Positions 35,174-45,159 of a stretch of DNA of 64,000 bases are shown piece after piece; positions within the stretch are counted from its first letter, which is position 1; every line of letters begins with the position of its first letter. The DNA lies in NCBI RefSeq assembly GCF_014200605.1, contig NZ_JACHCE010000009.1, positions 124,001-188,000 of the forward strand. The letters run 5' to 3'. Made by a program: the position numbers and the translations under genes. Origin of the DNA: Pedobacter cryoconitis. GTDB lineage: Bacteria > Bacteroidota > Bacteroidia > Sphingobacteriales > Sphingobacteriaceae. The notes under the pieces were generated by a model that was not told the DNA's origin, did not search any database, and saw nothing but the letters and a program-made list of their open reading frames with translations.

Positions 35174-37579
35174 ATGAAACGACTTCTAATCATTTTTATA
35201 GCTGTATTCTACTGTACTGGTATTTTAGCGCAGCAATTAAATTCTTCTGATCCGAAGAAAAAAACAATCTCTGGTATTGTGCAGGAACAGTCATCTAAAA
35301 TGCCGGTTATTTATGCTACAGTAAGTATAAAAGATCAGTCATTGAAACTGATTGCTGCGGGGATCACTGACGAAAAGGGGGCATTTAAGCTGGATGATAT
35401 TCCATCAGGTAATATAACTATTGAAATTACTATGATAGGATATCAAAACATAACCAAACCTTTGCTGATAGCTGCTGCTGCAAATCATATCAATACAGGA
35501 ACGATATTTTTGAATGCTGATTCAAAACTGCTTAAAGAAATTGCCATAACCAGCGATCAGCCATCGATCAGCTTAAAGCTGGATAAAAAAGTATTCGAAA
35601 CAGGAAAAGATATCTTATCGCAAACTGGGTCGGCAGTAGAACTCTTAAACGGGGTGCCTGCAGTTAGTATAGGTCCATCGGGAAGCGTTAGTTTGCGGGG
35701 AAGCAGCAATGTACTGGTATTAATTAACGGTCGCCGCTCGGGGCTTACCCAGGGAAATGCATTAGAACAAATTCCTGCTGATCAGATAGAACGTGTGGAA
35801 GTGATCACAAATCCTTCATCCAGATATGATGCTTCCGGTTCATCAGGAATTATTAATATCATTTTAAAGAAAAATAAAAAAGGTGGATTTAATGGCCAGC
35901 TCAGATTGGTCGGTGGTATCCCAAATGAGACCCGGATTACACCAAGTCTGAATTATAAATCTGATAAACTGAATGTATTTTCAACTTTTGGAATCAGGCT
36001 GTCCGATTATGCAGGATTATACACAACTAATCAATCTGTTTCCAATAACGGGACCACTACTTTAATGAACCAGAAGCAGGATGAAAACCGGCACGACGAT
36101 GCTAAACTATTATACTTTGGGGCAGACTATCAGATCAGCGACCAGCAGACTGTTACTGTAGCTTTTCTTAAGAACTCTACTCATGATCATGATCAAACAG
36201 CCTTAAATTATAATTACAAAAATCATGGCAGTAAAGCTGACAGCAGTCTGCTCCGTAATGGAGGGTCTTGGGAAAGAAGGAGTTATAATCAGCTGGAATT
36301 CAATTACACCCATAAGTTCAGCCGGCCGGGTAAAAAACATACTATTGATATACAGTATGATTTCTGGAACAGTGATAAAGACTGGAATCTGGGGACGAAG
36401 AAACTGTTACCGGCAATAGAAACTTTACCTGCTATCCGAACCAGTTCTATTGGAACAAGTAAAGATTTTATGGCGCAAACAGATTTCACCCAGCCGCTGG
36501 ATAGTAATACTACACTTGAATTTGGGTTGAAAACAGAAAACCGAAGAGTGACCAGTGAGTTCAGGGCAGAACAACAGGCGGGAGAAGATTGGGATATCAT
36601 TGATTATATCAATAATCAGCTTAACTACAATGAGCTTATAGGTGGCGTTTATACCCAATTGGGCAGCAAAATAGGTAAACTAGCTTACCAGTTAGGCTTA
36701 AGAACGGAATTAACCAGGGTCAGGATAGAAGACAGGGCCGGAATTTATAATAATAACAAAAATTATGTTCGTTTATTTCCAGCACTTAGCCTGACTTATC
36801 AATTAGCTAAAGGTGGGGCTATACAGGGAAGCTACAGTAAGCGGATTAACCGGCCTTCACTAAATCTTTTATATCCTTTTAACGAACTCACAGATTTTAA
36901 TGCCAGGTTTATTGGTAACCCGGAATTGAACCCTTCTTATGCGAATGTTTTTGAACTGGGTTTTTTGAAGCACTGGAGTAATTTTACACTTAATCCATCC
37001 CTATATTATCAAAATAATAAAGGAACTATTCAAGACTATATTTTCAGGGACCAGAACGGTATTTTTATCACTACCCCAGTAAACATTGAGGGGGAGATAA
37101 GACGTGGGATAGAGCTGTCTGTTTTATATAATCCATTACAATGGTTACAGCTGAATACTGAATTTAATGCTTATGGTTTCAAGCAAAGCGGTTGGTACAA
37201 AGACCATAATTTCAAGTATTCTGGTAATGTATTTACCAGCCGTTTAAGTACGCAGGTAAAATTTAAAAATAAATTAAGTTTACAGTGCCGCTATAACTTT
37301 ACTGGTGCGCAAAGTAATGCACAGAGCCACACAGCGGCAATTCATTACATTGATTTTGGGGCAGGTAAGAATTTGCTGAAAGATAAGGCAACACTATTAC
37401 TTGATATTACCAATGTATTCAACCTGCGTAAGTATCAGACAACCACAACCGGAAGTGATTATGTAATGGAACAAACAAATATTCCAAATGCAGCACGTTA
37501 TCGTTTAACTTTTGTATATCGTCTTAATCTCCAGGATAATCAGGCGATCAGGCAGGCTAAAAGTGGTAACAGGGATTAG
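35174..37579 (+). CDS. TonB-dependent-receptor-like outer-membrane protein
   Basis: 801 aa. After the signal peptide (to about residue 19, ILAQ) comes a carboxypeptidase-regulatory-like Ig domain (about 32-115, TISGIVQEQSSKMPVIYATVSI...), a plug domain (about 120-225, NGVPAVSIGPSGSVSLRGSSNVLVLINGRRSGL..., NPSSRYDASGSSGIINIILKK) and a C-terminal barrel (to 801), the last strand being RYRLTFVYRLNL. It resembles the outer-membrane-beta group of receptors rather than SusC. A likely promoter lies between it and the divergent kinase gene (TTGACA at 35124). The substrate is unknown; regulation by the adjacent LytS/LytTR pair is plausible. Confidence 0.88.
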   Translation: MKRLLIIFIAVFYCTGILAQQLNSSDPKKKTISGIVQEQSSKMPVIYATVSIKDQSLKLIAAGITDEKGAFKLDDIPSGNITIEITMIGYQNITKPLLIAAAANHINTGTIFLNADSKLLKEIAITSDQPSISLKLDKKVFETGKDILSQTGSAVELLNGVPAVSIGPSGSVSLRGSSNVLVLINGRRSGLTQGNALEQIPADQIERVEVITNPSSRYDASGSSGIINIILKKNKKGGFNGQLRLVGGIPNETRITPSLNYKSDKLNVFSTFGIRLSDYAGLYTTNQSVSNNGTTTLMNQKQDENRHDDAKLLYFGADYQISDQQTVTVAFLKNSTHDHDQTALNYNYKNHGSKADSSLLRNGGSWERRSYNQLEFNYTHKFSRPGKKHTIDIQYDFWNSDKDWNLGTKKLLPAIETLPAIRTSSIGTSKDFMAQTDFTQPLDSNTTLEFGLKTENRRVTSEFRAEQQAGEDWDIIDYINNQLNYNELIGGVYTQLGSKIGKLAYQLGLRTELTRVRIEDRAGIYNNNKNYVRLFPALSLTYQLAKGGAIQGSYSKRINRPSLNLLYPFNELTDFNARFIGNPELNPSYANVFELGFLKHWSNFTLNPSLYYQNNKGTIQDYIFRDQNGIFITTPVNIEGEIRRGIELSVLYNPLQWLQLNTEFNAYGFKQSGWYKDHNFKYSGNVFTSRLSTQVKFKNKLSLQCRYNFTGAQSNAQSHTAAIHYIDFGAGKNLLKDKATLLLDITNVFNLRKYQTTTTGSDYVMEQTNIPNAARYRLTFVYRLNLQDNQAIRQAKSGNRD

Positions 37580-37590
37580 ATAATTAAATA

Positions 37591-37623
37591 ACAAGAAGCC
37601 AAAGATAGTCTGGCTTCTTGTTT
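37591..37623. terminator. hairpin terminator
   Basis: 11-bp stem ACAAGAAGCCA / TGGCTTCTTGT with a 9-base loop and a short T-run, after the receptor gene and before the convergent small gene. Confidence 0.75.
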
Positions 37624-37655
37624 CATCAGTCCTCTTCAGGCTGATCATTTTTGAA

Positions 37656-37886
37656 TTACGGTTGCGGAGGCTTTGCAATCGTATCCATTCTGCTGTTATT
37701 CTTTTTCATTGTATCCCGCTTAGACCAGTCCTTATTTTTCGGATTTTTCCTGGCAGGAGACATTTTCTTCGTGTGTCTCTTTGTAGTATCCTGTCTGGTT
37801 AAGGAAGTGTCCTGTTGCTGAACAGTATTTGCAAATCCTGCCAGGCAGAATCCACATAACACTAAAATCATCATTAGCTTTTTCAT
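37656..37886 (-). CDS. small basic secreted protein
   Basis: 76 aa from ATG 37886 (MKKLMMILVLCGFCLAGFAN). The signal peptide is cleaved near residue 20; the mature part of about 55 residues is rich in Lys, Arg, Thr and Asp (HTKKMSPARKNPKNKDWSK) and probably unstructured. An in-frame ATG 12 codons upstream is unlikely because it would precede the signal peptide. Such peptides are widespread in Bacteroidota without known function. Confidence 0.6.
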   Translation of the reverse strand: MKKLMMILVLCGFCLAGFANTVQQQDTSLTRQDTTKRHTKKMSPARKNPKNKDWSKRDTMKKNNSRMDTIAKPPQP

Positions 37887-38158
37887 AATCTGACGTTTTG
37901 TTAAATAATTTATGATGCTCAAACAATCGGTAGTTCAGTCTGTTTTATATTTTTTTTAATCACGTATAAAGCTTTAATTCAGTTGTTTATGCTGGTATCT
38001 GGAATTGCTATCGTGATAATGACCAGTCCCGCTTACAGAGGGGCGGGTTGAATACGAATTGAAACAAAATGTATAGCTGTCATCCATAAGCTTCAGGCTA
38101 AATCAATATATTGAGTTAATTACGCTTTTCTTAATAAATTGAATAACTTGTATTCTTT

Positions 38159-38737
38159 ATGGCCAACTATAATACCTTAACTGACGGCGAATTGATCCTC
38201 TTATTAAAAGAGGATAATGATGCTGCGTTTAGGGAAATTTATCTGCGTTACGATAAACTGTTATACTTATACGCTTATAAAAAGCTGAGAAACAAAGAAG
38301 AAGCTAAAGATGTAGTTCAGGATGTCTTTACCTGGTTATTAAATCATCGCAAAGAGATCCATTTCACAGTAGGCTTATCCGCCTATCTTTATAAAGCAGT
38401 ACTTCATAAAATCTTTGATATCTTCAAACATCAGGGCATTATTAAAAAATATGCCGAAAGCGGTGAACATTATATCGAAGTAAAATCTACAGAAACTGAT
38501 TATCTGATCCGTGAAAAGGATATTATGGCTTTAATAGAACGTGAAATTGCTGCAATGCCCCCAAAAATGAGAGAGATCTATATCTTAAAGAGGAAACACT
38601 TTTTAAGTACCAAAGAAATTGCTCAGCAACTGGACATCTCCGAACATACCGTATCCACACAACTCAAGAGAGCCATGAAACATCTCCGGATAAAGCTCGG
38701 TTTAGTCGCATATCTTTTGTGGATTCTGAAAATATAA
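38159..38737 (+). CDS. FecI-type ECF sigma factor
   Basis: 192 aa. Sigma region 2 (about 15-85, DAAFREIYLRYDKLLYLYAYKKLRNKEEAKDVVQDVFTWLLNHR) and region 4 (about 125-180, MPPKMREIYILKRKHFLSTKEIAQQLDISEHTVSTQLKRAMKHLR) are clear. It should direct RNA polymerase to the polysaccharide-utilisation genes below when released by the FecR anti-sigma factor encoded 139 bases downstream. This is the hallmark of the hybrid ECF/FecR/SusC signalling set. Confidence 0.96.
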   Translation: MANYNTLTDGELILLLKEDNDAAFREIYLRYDKLLYLYAYKKLRNKEEAKDVVQDVFTWLLNHRKEIHFTVGLSAYLYKAVLHKIFDIFKHQGIIKKYAESGEHYIEVKSTETDYLIREKDIMALIEREIAAMPPKMREIYILKRKHFLSTKEIAQQLDISEHTVSTQLKRAMKHLRIKLGLVAYLLWILKI

Positions 38738-38876
38738 ACAGAAATTATTATTCTGTATATCAGTTGTTTAGATAATTGTTTTTAACTGATGTACCTAATC
38801 CATGCTGGTCAATCGTCTTTGTCTTTAATGAGCTTAACAGGATAACTCATGGCCATATAAAGACAAGCATTCTCCA

Positions 38877-40004
38877 ATGAAAAAAGATGTAAAAGAAGTA
38901 TTGGATAAGATCAGTTCGGGTAATTACAGTCCGGAGGAAGAAGCTATGGCCAAACTCTGGTTGCATCAGCTCCATCAGTATGACGAAGCCGGACTTTCTG
39001 AAAAAGAACTGAACGAAGCAAGTGACCAGATGTGGTTGTCATTGCAACAGCATAAAAAACAACATTGGCTTAAACGGTATCAGACATCCGGCGTATATCT
39101 GGCCGCCGCAGCATCCATAGCCGTGATTGTTGGTATTGGCCTGTATCTTAACCAGCCAGAGTCCTTACCTAAATCTACTCCGTTTAAGGCCTATGCAAAT
39201 GATATTCCAGCCGGGAGTAATAAAGCTTACCTGACACTGGCTAATGGAAAAAAACTGGTACTCACAAACCTGACTAATGGGACCATGCTGCAAGAAGCAG
39301 GGGTAAAGATTACCAAAACTGCAGACGGACAATTAGTTTATACCGCTGTAGATCAGGGGAGCAAAGCAAGTACACAATACAATAGCATTGAAACACCCCG
39401 TGGCGGACAATATCAGTTGAACTTACCTGATGGTACCAGAGTCTGGATCAATTCGGCCTCTTCCTTAAAATACCCCGCCTCTTTCGCTTCTTTAAAAGAG
39501 CGTAAAGTTGAGTTAAGCGGAGAAGCTTATTTCGAAGTTGCCAAAGATAAAAAGCATCCCTTTATTGTGAAAAGCGGAAAACAGGAAATCCAGGTTTTGG
39601 GAACTCACTTTGATGTGGATGCCTATCCTGATGAACATACTATTAAAACTACTTTATTAGAAGGCTCTGTAAAATTGAATAAGCAAGTTATTCTAAAACC
39701 AGGTGAACAAGCAGAGCTGAGAGGCGAGAAGTTCAATGTCTCAGAAGTGAATGTGAATGATGCCATTGACTGGAAGAACGGAGAATTTGCATTTACTAAC
39801 GAGCCGTTGGCCAGCATTCTGAAAAAAGTTTCCCGCTGGTACGACGTAGACATTGTATATACCTATGCCCCATTAAAGATGCCAACCTTTACAGGCTCTG
39901 TTTCCAGATCTGAGAATATATCAGCTGTTTTAAAAATGTTAGAAGAAACCAGTAATGTGCGCTTTTCTATTGAGGGAAGACGAATCAGCGTACTGACCAA
40001 ATAA
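38877..40004 (+). CDS. FecR-family anti-sigma factor
   Basis: 375 aa. A cytosolic N-terminal part (1-75) holds the sigma factor, one membrane helix (about 78-97, GVYLAAAASIAVIVGIGLYL) follows, then the periplasmic FecR domain (about 170-265, RGGQYQLNLPDGTRVWINSASSLKYP, VELSGEAYFEVAKDKKHPFIVKSGKQEIQVLGTHFDV) and a C-terminal STN-like segment (about 300-375, LASILKKVSRWYDVDIVY). It senses the SusC N-terminal signalling domain and controls the sigma factor. Confidence 0.96.
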   Translation: MKKDVKEVLDKISSGNYSPEEEAMAKLWLHQLHQYDEAGLSEKELNEASDQMWLSLQQHKKQHWLKRYQTSGVYLAAAASIAVIVGIGLYLNQPESLPKSTPFKAYANDIPAGSNKAYLTLANGKKLVLTNLTNGTMLQEAGVKITKTADGQLVYTAVDQGSKASTQYNSIETPRGGQYQLNLPDGTRVWINSASSLKYPASFASLKERKVELSGEAYFEVAKDKKHPFIVKSGKQEIQVLGTHFDVDAYPDEHTIKTTLLEGSVKLNKQVILKPGEQAELRGEKFNVSEVNVNDAIDWKNGEFAFTNEPLASILKKVSRWYDVDIVYTYAPLKMPTFTGSVSRSENISAVLKMLEETSNVRFSIEGRRISVLTK

Positions 40005-40130
40005 TAAAAGAGAATAATAAAGAGGATCTGACCAATCCGGTAAATAACCAACCTATCAACTATAAAACCAAAACAAAATGAAAAAAATCAAAGGTAAAGC
40101 AAGTTAATACGCCCGGTTTTTAAGAGAAAG

Positions 40131-40158
40131 CCATGAAAGTGTATCAGCACTTCCATGG
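40131..40158 (+). promoter_or_regulatory. hairpin in the leader of the SusC gene
   Basis: CCATGAAAGTG / CACTTCCATGG, 11 bp with one mismatch and a six-base loop, lies in the 220-base gap between the FecR gene and the SusC start. No T-tract follows, so it is not a terminator. It may structure the 5' leader of the SusC mRNA or be a binding site. A nine-codon frame beginning MKKIKGK at 40078 precedes it. Confidence 0.45.
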
Positions 40159-40227
40159 CAAAGATCTGAGTTAACCCAAAAAACAAAATTGAGATCCGTT
40201 CATGTATTAACCCAACCTTACGAAAGT

Positions 40228-43200
40228 ATGAAATTAAATGCTTTTAACCTAGGTATGCTACGCTTATGGCTATACCCCAAGCTTTTATTTGTCCTGAAAT
40301 TTGTTATTCAGCAAGCCTTAACAAAGAATAAAAGAAAATTAGTAATGAGAATTAACCTGATTATTGCCATCATTACCACCTGCTTAGTCCAAGTAAGCGC
40401 GGCAGGTTTTGCGCAGCGTATCAGTTATACCAAACAGAATACCACACTGCAGCAGGTTTTTTCAGAAATCAAAAAGCAGGCAGGGTTCAGAGTCTTATAT
40501 TCCGATCAGAATGTAAATGGTCAGTTGAAGATCAATGCAGACTTCAGGAATGCAGCAATTGACCAGGTGATGGAAACCTTATTGAAAGGGCAGAACCTAA
40601 CCTATAAAATCGACCGGAAAACAATTCTGATCAAGGTTAAGCCCGATATTCAGGTTCAGCCAGAAACCATGACCATTAAAGACATTGATGTCAAAGGAAA
40701 AGTCATAGACAAAGACGGACGTCCTTTACCCGGTGCATCAGTCAGTGTAAAAGGACAAAAAAAGGTAGTAAGTACAGACACAGACGGGAATTTCCTGTTA
40801 AAAGGCGTAAATGAACAGGCAGTACTCAATGTTTCATTTATTGGCTACCTGAGTAAAGAGATTAAAGTGGTGCCGGGCCAGCTGTTAAATATTACACTGA
40901 TTGAAGATGTCAGCCAGCTCAATAATGTGATTGTAGTAGGTTATGACACGAAGAAACAAAGTGAACTTACCAGTGCGGTATCCGTTGTTTCTGCAGAAAA
41001 ATTAAAGGATGTAACTTCCAATAATATCGGTTCCATGCTACAGGGGAAGGTAGCCGGCCTGCAGGTGATCAACAGTTCTGGTGCGCCGGGTTCAGCTCCT
41101 GAAATCAGGCTCAGAGGCGTTTCTTCTGTAAATGCCAGTCAAAGCCCCCTGGTCGTTGTAGACGGGATTATTGGCGGAAACTATGATCCCAATGACGTAG
41201 AAAGTATAACTGTCCTGAAGGATGCCGGTGCGACTGCTTTATATGGTTCGCAGGCAAATGCAGGAGTAATTATTGTGACTACCAAGAGTGCTAAAACCGA
41301 CAAAATCAATTTTGAGGTTAAAGTGTCCTCCGGGTTCAAAACCCCTGATTTTGGGAAAATGAAGCTGATGAACAGCAATGAACTCTATGACCATCAAAAG
41401 GAATTTTACAGAGATTATATTGTTGGTGCTACAGACAACTCTTACAAAATTGATCTGCTTAAATTCTATCAGGAACGACCGTTAAGTTTAAGAAACCAGG
41501 ATTATGACTGGTCAGGTGAATCTTTTAAACCAGCTCCCATCAACAGCGTTTATCTTTCTGCAAGCGGCAGGACAGAGAAAAACAGTTATTATATCGGAGC
41601 TTCCTATTACCGGGAAAAGGGGACTTTCCTGAACACAGATTTCCAGAGAATAAATCTGAGGGCAAATTCAACCTATAACTTTTCAAAAAAGCTAAGTATT
41701 ACCAATAACATCAATATCAGTGCTCAAAATGGGCACAGTTATGATTACAATGATGTTTACTACGCTTTCTTAAATCTACCCTGGGATAATCCCTATGATC
41801 AAAATGGGTCTCCAGTATATGTTGACGGGAATTCTACCTTTAAATGGTGGTCAAGGGATAAAATAAACCCTATCCATTCTGTAGAAAATTCAGACCATCC
41901 GATGAAAGGTTTTGATGTCAACTATGATTTTGCTGTCAATTATCATATCACAGACTGGCTGACCTTTTCCAGTACCAACCGGGGCTCCGCAGCATTCAGC
42001 AAAGTTGCCAATTACTATTCACCGCTAACTGCTGGTACCTATCATGGGAAAGGTTTTCTGAGCGAACTCAACACTTTTAACTATGGAGGTATTTCAAATA
42101 ACCTTTTGAAATTTAACTTCAAACTATCGGACCATACAATCAGTGGTTTTGCAGGTGTAGCCTTCGAAGGTGCACAAACTGAACTGTCAGGTGGTTCAGG
42201 AAAAGGATTGCCAGGAGGTTTGAAGGTATTAAATGTAGTATCAAACGGTCAGCTGGTCACCGGGTCAAATGATAAAAAATATCTTCAGTCTTTAATCTCT
42301 CAGGTCAACTATAATTATAAAAGCCGTTATTTTCTAACCGCTTCGTTTCGTGTAGACGGCTCTTCAGCTTTCCCAAAAGCCAACCGTTATGCCTCTTTCC
42401 CTGCACTATCAGGAAGCTGGCTGATCAGTAATGAAGATTTTATGAAAGACCATGCCGTAATTGACAATTTAAAATTAAGATTGAGTTATGGAGTTACTGG
42501 TACCCAGGATATTGGTTCCTCGAGATACCTTGGTTTGTATTCACTGACCACACAATATAACGGTTTAATCGGGGCTGTCCCTTTTCAGCTGGCCAATCCG
42601 CTGTTAACCTGGGAAAGTAAACACCAGCTCAACGCAGGGATCGATATTGGTTTGTTTAAAAGAGTCAACCTGACCATAGATGCTTACCGGAACAATACCA
42701 AAAACCTCTTGTTACAGGTTTCCCAGCCTCTTTCTGTTGGTTTTGAAACCAGATGGGAGAATTCCGGGAATGTAGTCAACAGAGGTATAGAATTGGGTAT
42801 AAACTCCATCAACATCAAAACCAAAGATTTTGAATGGGCAACAGATTTTACCATCAATTTCAATGACAATAAATTATATGGATTGCCTTCGGATATTGTG
42901 AAAACAGGTTCCTGGAACATCTCACAGATCTACAGTAACGGAGGAAACCTGTATGAATTCTATATGCCTAAATGGCTGGGTGTAGACAGCCAGACCGGGG
43001 CACCTGTCTGGGAAAAGCTCATCACTGATGCAAATGGAAAAGTAACAGGAAGTGAGCGGACTATGAATTATTCAGAAGCGACCACGCAGAAAGCAGGCAG
43101 TGCACTTCCAAAATATCAGGGTGGTTTCAACAATAGTTTTAAATATAAAAATCTCAGCCTCAGGATCAGTACCTATTTCAATTACGGGAACAAAGTATTC

Positions 43201-43614
43201 AGTAATAATCTGCGTTTCATGATGAACGACGGCCATGAACCTTACTACAATCAAATACAGACGCCTTCAGGCTCGAAAGTATGGAGTTTCCCTGGAGATA
43301 CAGACGCAACAGAACCAAGTCCTCAGAATTCGGCAAACTCTACAGAAACGTCTACCCGTTACTTAAAAAACGGCAGTTATCTGACCATCAGGAATATTGC
43401 TTTGAATTATGATTTACCTCAGGCTTTTGCAAAAAGATTAAATATGGAGCGGATTACAGTGGGCGTAACAGCAGATAATGTAGCCACTTTTTCTAATTTC
43501 TTAGGTCAGGACCCTCAAACTACCATTACCCCCGGAAATTCTACCCCTGGTGTATCTGATTTTAAATATCCCAATAACAGACAATACTTGTTCACTGTCA
43601 ATTTTAATTTTTAA
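40228..43614 (+). CDS. SusC/RagA-family TonB-linked outer-membrane transporter with STN domain
   Basis: 1128 aa from ATG 40228; an upstream TTG at 40189 is not needed. Membrane/signal region at about 28-65, then a secretin/TonB short N-terminal (STN) domain (about 70-145, ISYTKQNTTLQQVFSEIKKQAGFRVLYS), CarboxypepD_reg domain (about 160-240), plug (about 250-375, VIVVGYDTKKQSELTSAVSVV, ending AGVIIVTTK) and a large barrel. The STN domain couples ligand uptake to the FecR/ECF pair. It imports oligosaccharides with the SusD partner next door; their likely identity is inferred from the enzymes downstream. Confidence 0.96.
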   Translation: MKLNAFNLGMLRLWLYPKLLFVLKFVIQQALTKNKRKLVMRINLIIAIITTCLVQVSAAGFAQRISYTKQNTTLQQVFSEIKKQAGFRVLYSDQNVNGQLKINADFRNAAIDQVMETLLKGQNLTYKIDRKTILIKVKPDIQVQPETMTIKDIDVKGKVIDKDGRPLPGASVSVKGQKKVVSTDTDGNFLLKGVNEQAVLNVSFIGYLSKEIKVVPGQLLNITLIEDVSQLNNVIVVGYDTKKQSELTSAVSVVSAEKLKDVTSNNIGSMLQGKVAGLQVINSSGAPGSAPEIRLRGVSSVNASQSPLVVVDGIIGGNYDPNDVESITVLKDAGATALYGSQANAGVIIVTTKSAKTDKINFEVKVSSGFKTPDFGKMKLMNSNELYDHQKEFYRDYIVGATDNSYKIDLLKFYQERPLSLRNQDYDWSGESFKPAPINSVYLSASGRTEKNSYYIGASYYREKGTFLNTDFQRINLRANSTYNFSKKLSITNNINISAQNGHSYDYNDVYYAFLNLPWDNPYDQNGSPVYVDGNSTFKWWSRDKINPIHSVENSDHPMKGFDVNYDFAVNYHITDWLTFSSTNRGSAAFSKVANYYSPLTAGTYHGKGFLSELNTFNYGGISNNLLKFNFKLSDHTISGFAGVAFEGAQTELSGGSGKGLPGGLKVLNVVSNGQLVTGSNDKKYLQSLISQVNYNYKSRYFLTASFRVDGSSAFPKANRYASFPALSGSWLISNEDFMKDHAVIDNLKLRLSYGVTGTQDIGSSRYLGLYSLTTQYNGLIGAVPFQLANPLLTWESKHQLNAGIDIGLFKRVNLTIDAYRNNTKNLLLQVSQPLSVGFETRWENSGNVVNRGIELGINSINIKTKDFEWATDFTINFNDNKLYGLPSDIVKTGSWNISQIYSNGGNLYEFYMPKWLGVDSQTGAPVWEKLITDANGKVTGSERTMNYSEATTQKAGSALPKYQGGFNNSFKYKNLSLRISTYFNYGNKVFSNNLRFMMNDGHEPYYNQIQTPSGSKVWSFPGDTDATEPSPQNSANSTETSTRYLKNGSYLTIRNIALNYDLPQAFAKRLNMERITVGVTADNVATFSNFLGQDPQTTITPGNSTPGVSDFKYPNNRQYLFTVNFNF

Positions 43615-43618
43615 GGAG

Positions 43619-45127
43619 ATGAAGAAAATTCTATTTATTCTATTTTTAATTGCAGTGAGCAGTTGTAAAAACCAGGAGATTTCACCAAGCGATGCAATTA
43701 ATACAACAGATCTGGTTACCACAGAAGAGGGCTTAACCAATGCATTGAATGGAGCATATGCCTTATTCAAAGACCATATTACTTTTAACGGTATTGTCGA
43801 TCAGAACAATATGTATCTGCGGCAGTTTTACCAGCTGTCTGATTTTGCAAGTGATGATATTGTTTGCGGACAAATTACTGAAGACCCCTTATTTTATAGT
43901 TTCAATCTTTTACACTCACCAGGACAAAGCAATACCCGTTATTTCTGGTATGTATCCTATAAGATCATCACAGGTGTAAATACCATTATTGATGCGGTAG
44001 AGAAATCTGGTAAAAAAGATGTGAAAACACAGCAATTACTTGGGGAATGTTATTTTTTGAGGGCGTATTGCCATTTTAACCTGGCACGTTTATTTGCAAA
44101 ACCTTATTCGGTTGACCCTAATTCTGCTGGCATTATCCTTCGGACATCGGTAACAGATGAAGCAAAGAAAGCAAGGTCTTCAGTTACAGAAGTTTATAAT
44201 TCGGTTATTGCCGATGCAGAGCAAAGTGCTTCACTGATGAGTCTTTCCAGAGGGAATCAGTATGCTTCAAGAGAAGCAGCATGGGCACTTTTATCCAGAG
44301 TTAACCTTTATAAAGAAGATTATCCAAAAGCCATTGATTATTCCAGCAAAGTGATTGCTTCGAATCGGTTTAAGCTGGAAACCAAAGCGAGTTACCCTGC
44401 TTTGTTTGCCAATGCAAAAACCAGTAACGAAACTATCCTGTGTATTGCATTCACTGCTGTAGACGATTATGGTAAGTTTGGATCTATAGCTTCAATGGTT
44501 TTTTCTGATGGTAATTCTGGCTGGGGAGAAGAATATGTCTCTTCATCCCTGCGAAGCCTGATGTCCAAACATCCTGAAGATATCAGGTGGTCCTATATCA
44601 AGCCACTCAAAGATGAATCGGGAGCTGTGCAGAAAAAGAATGGGATAGAAGTCTATTATATCAGCAAATTCTCTTTTCAGGACGGTTCGCCCAATCTCAG
44701 TTCACCTATACTTTTCAGATTAAGTGAAATGTATTTAAACAGGGCAGAGGCCGAAGCCAAAACCGGTAATACCATCGGGGCACTGAATGATGTGGATCAG
44801 ATCCGTGCTAACCGTGGTCTGGAAGGGTCGCTTTATAATCAAATCCTTCCTTCCGGTTCAACCATACTGGATGTCGTACTGGATGAAAAAAGAATAGAGA
44901 TGGCTTTTGAAGGATACCGTTCATATGATGTGTACAGGAACAAAAAGAAAATGGATAAAACCTATTGGGGTTATCATATACAAGGATTAAAGGAAACAGA
45001 TATTGATCTCTCCAGGACCCCTTCCGGTTATCCAAACCTGGTGACAGATTATACAAATCCAAGAATCATTTATTTTATTCCGGTAGATGAGATCCTGAGT
45101 AATCCAAACGCTATCCAGAATCCATAA
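43619..45127 (+). CDS. SusD/RagB-family surface glycan-binding lipoprotein
   Basis: 502 aa from ATG 43619 with GGAG just upstream. Lipobox SSC (Cys15 in LIAVSSCKNQ) makes it an outer-membrane lipoprotein. The N-terminal SusD-like part (AINTTDLVTTEEGLTNALNGAYALFKDH), the helical TPR-like core (GECYFLRAYCHFNLARLFAKPY) and the C-terminal RagB region (LSEMYLNRAEAEAKTGN, DEKRIEMAFEGYRSYDVYRNK) are characteristic. It forms the lid of the SusC pore. It directly follows the SusC stop by four bases. Confidence 0.96.
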   Translation: MKKILFILFLIAVSSCKNQEISPSDAINTTDLVTTEEGLTNALNGAYALFKDHITFNGIVDQNNMYLRQFYQLSDFASDDIVCGQITEDPLFYSFNLLHSPGQSNTRYFWYVSYKIITGVNTIIDAVEKSGKKDVKTQQLLGECYFLRAYCHFNLARLFAKPYSVDPNSAGIILRTSVTDEAKKARSSVTEVYNSVIADAEQSASLMSLSRGNQYASREAAWALLSRVNLYKEDYPKAIDYSSKVIASNRFKLETKASYPALFANAKTSNETILCIAFTAVDDYGKFGSIASMVFSDGNSGWGEEYVSSSLRSLMSKHPEDIRWSYIKPLKDESGAVQKKNGIEVYYISKFSFQDGSPNLSSPILFRLSEMYLNRAEAEAKTGNTIGALNDVDQIRANRGLEGSLYNQILPSGSTILDVVLDEKRIEMAFEGYRSYDVYRNKKKMDKTYWGYHIQGLKETDIDLSRTPSGYPNLVTDYTNPRIIYFIPVDEILSNPNAIQNP

Positions 45128-45159
45128 AAATCAAAGGTTCCATCTGAAAAAAATAATAG

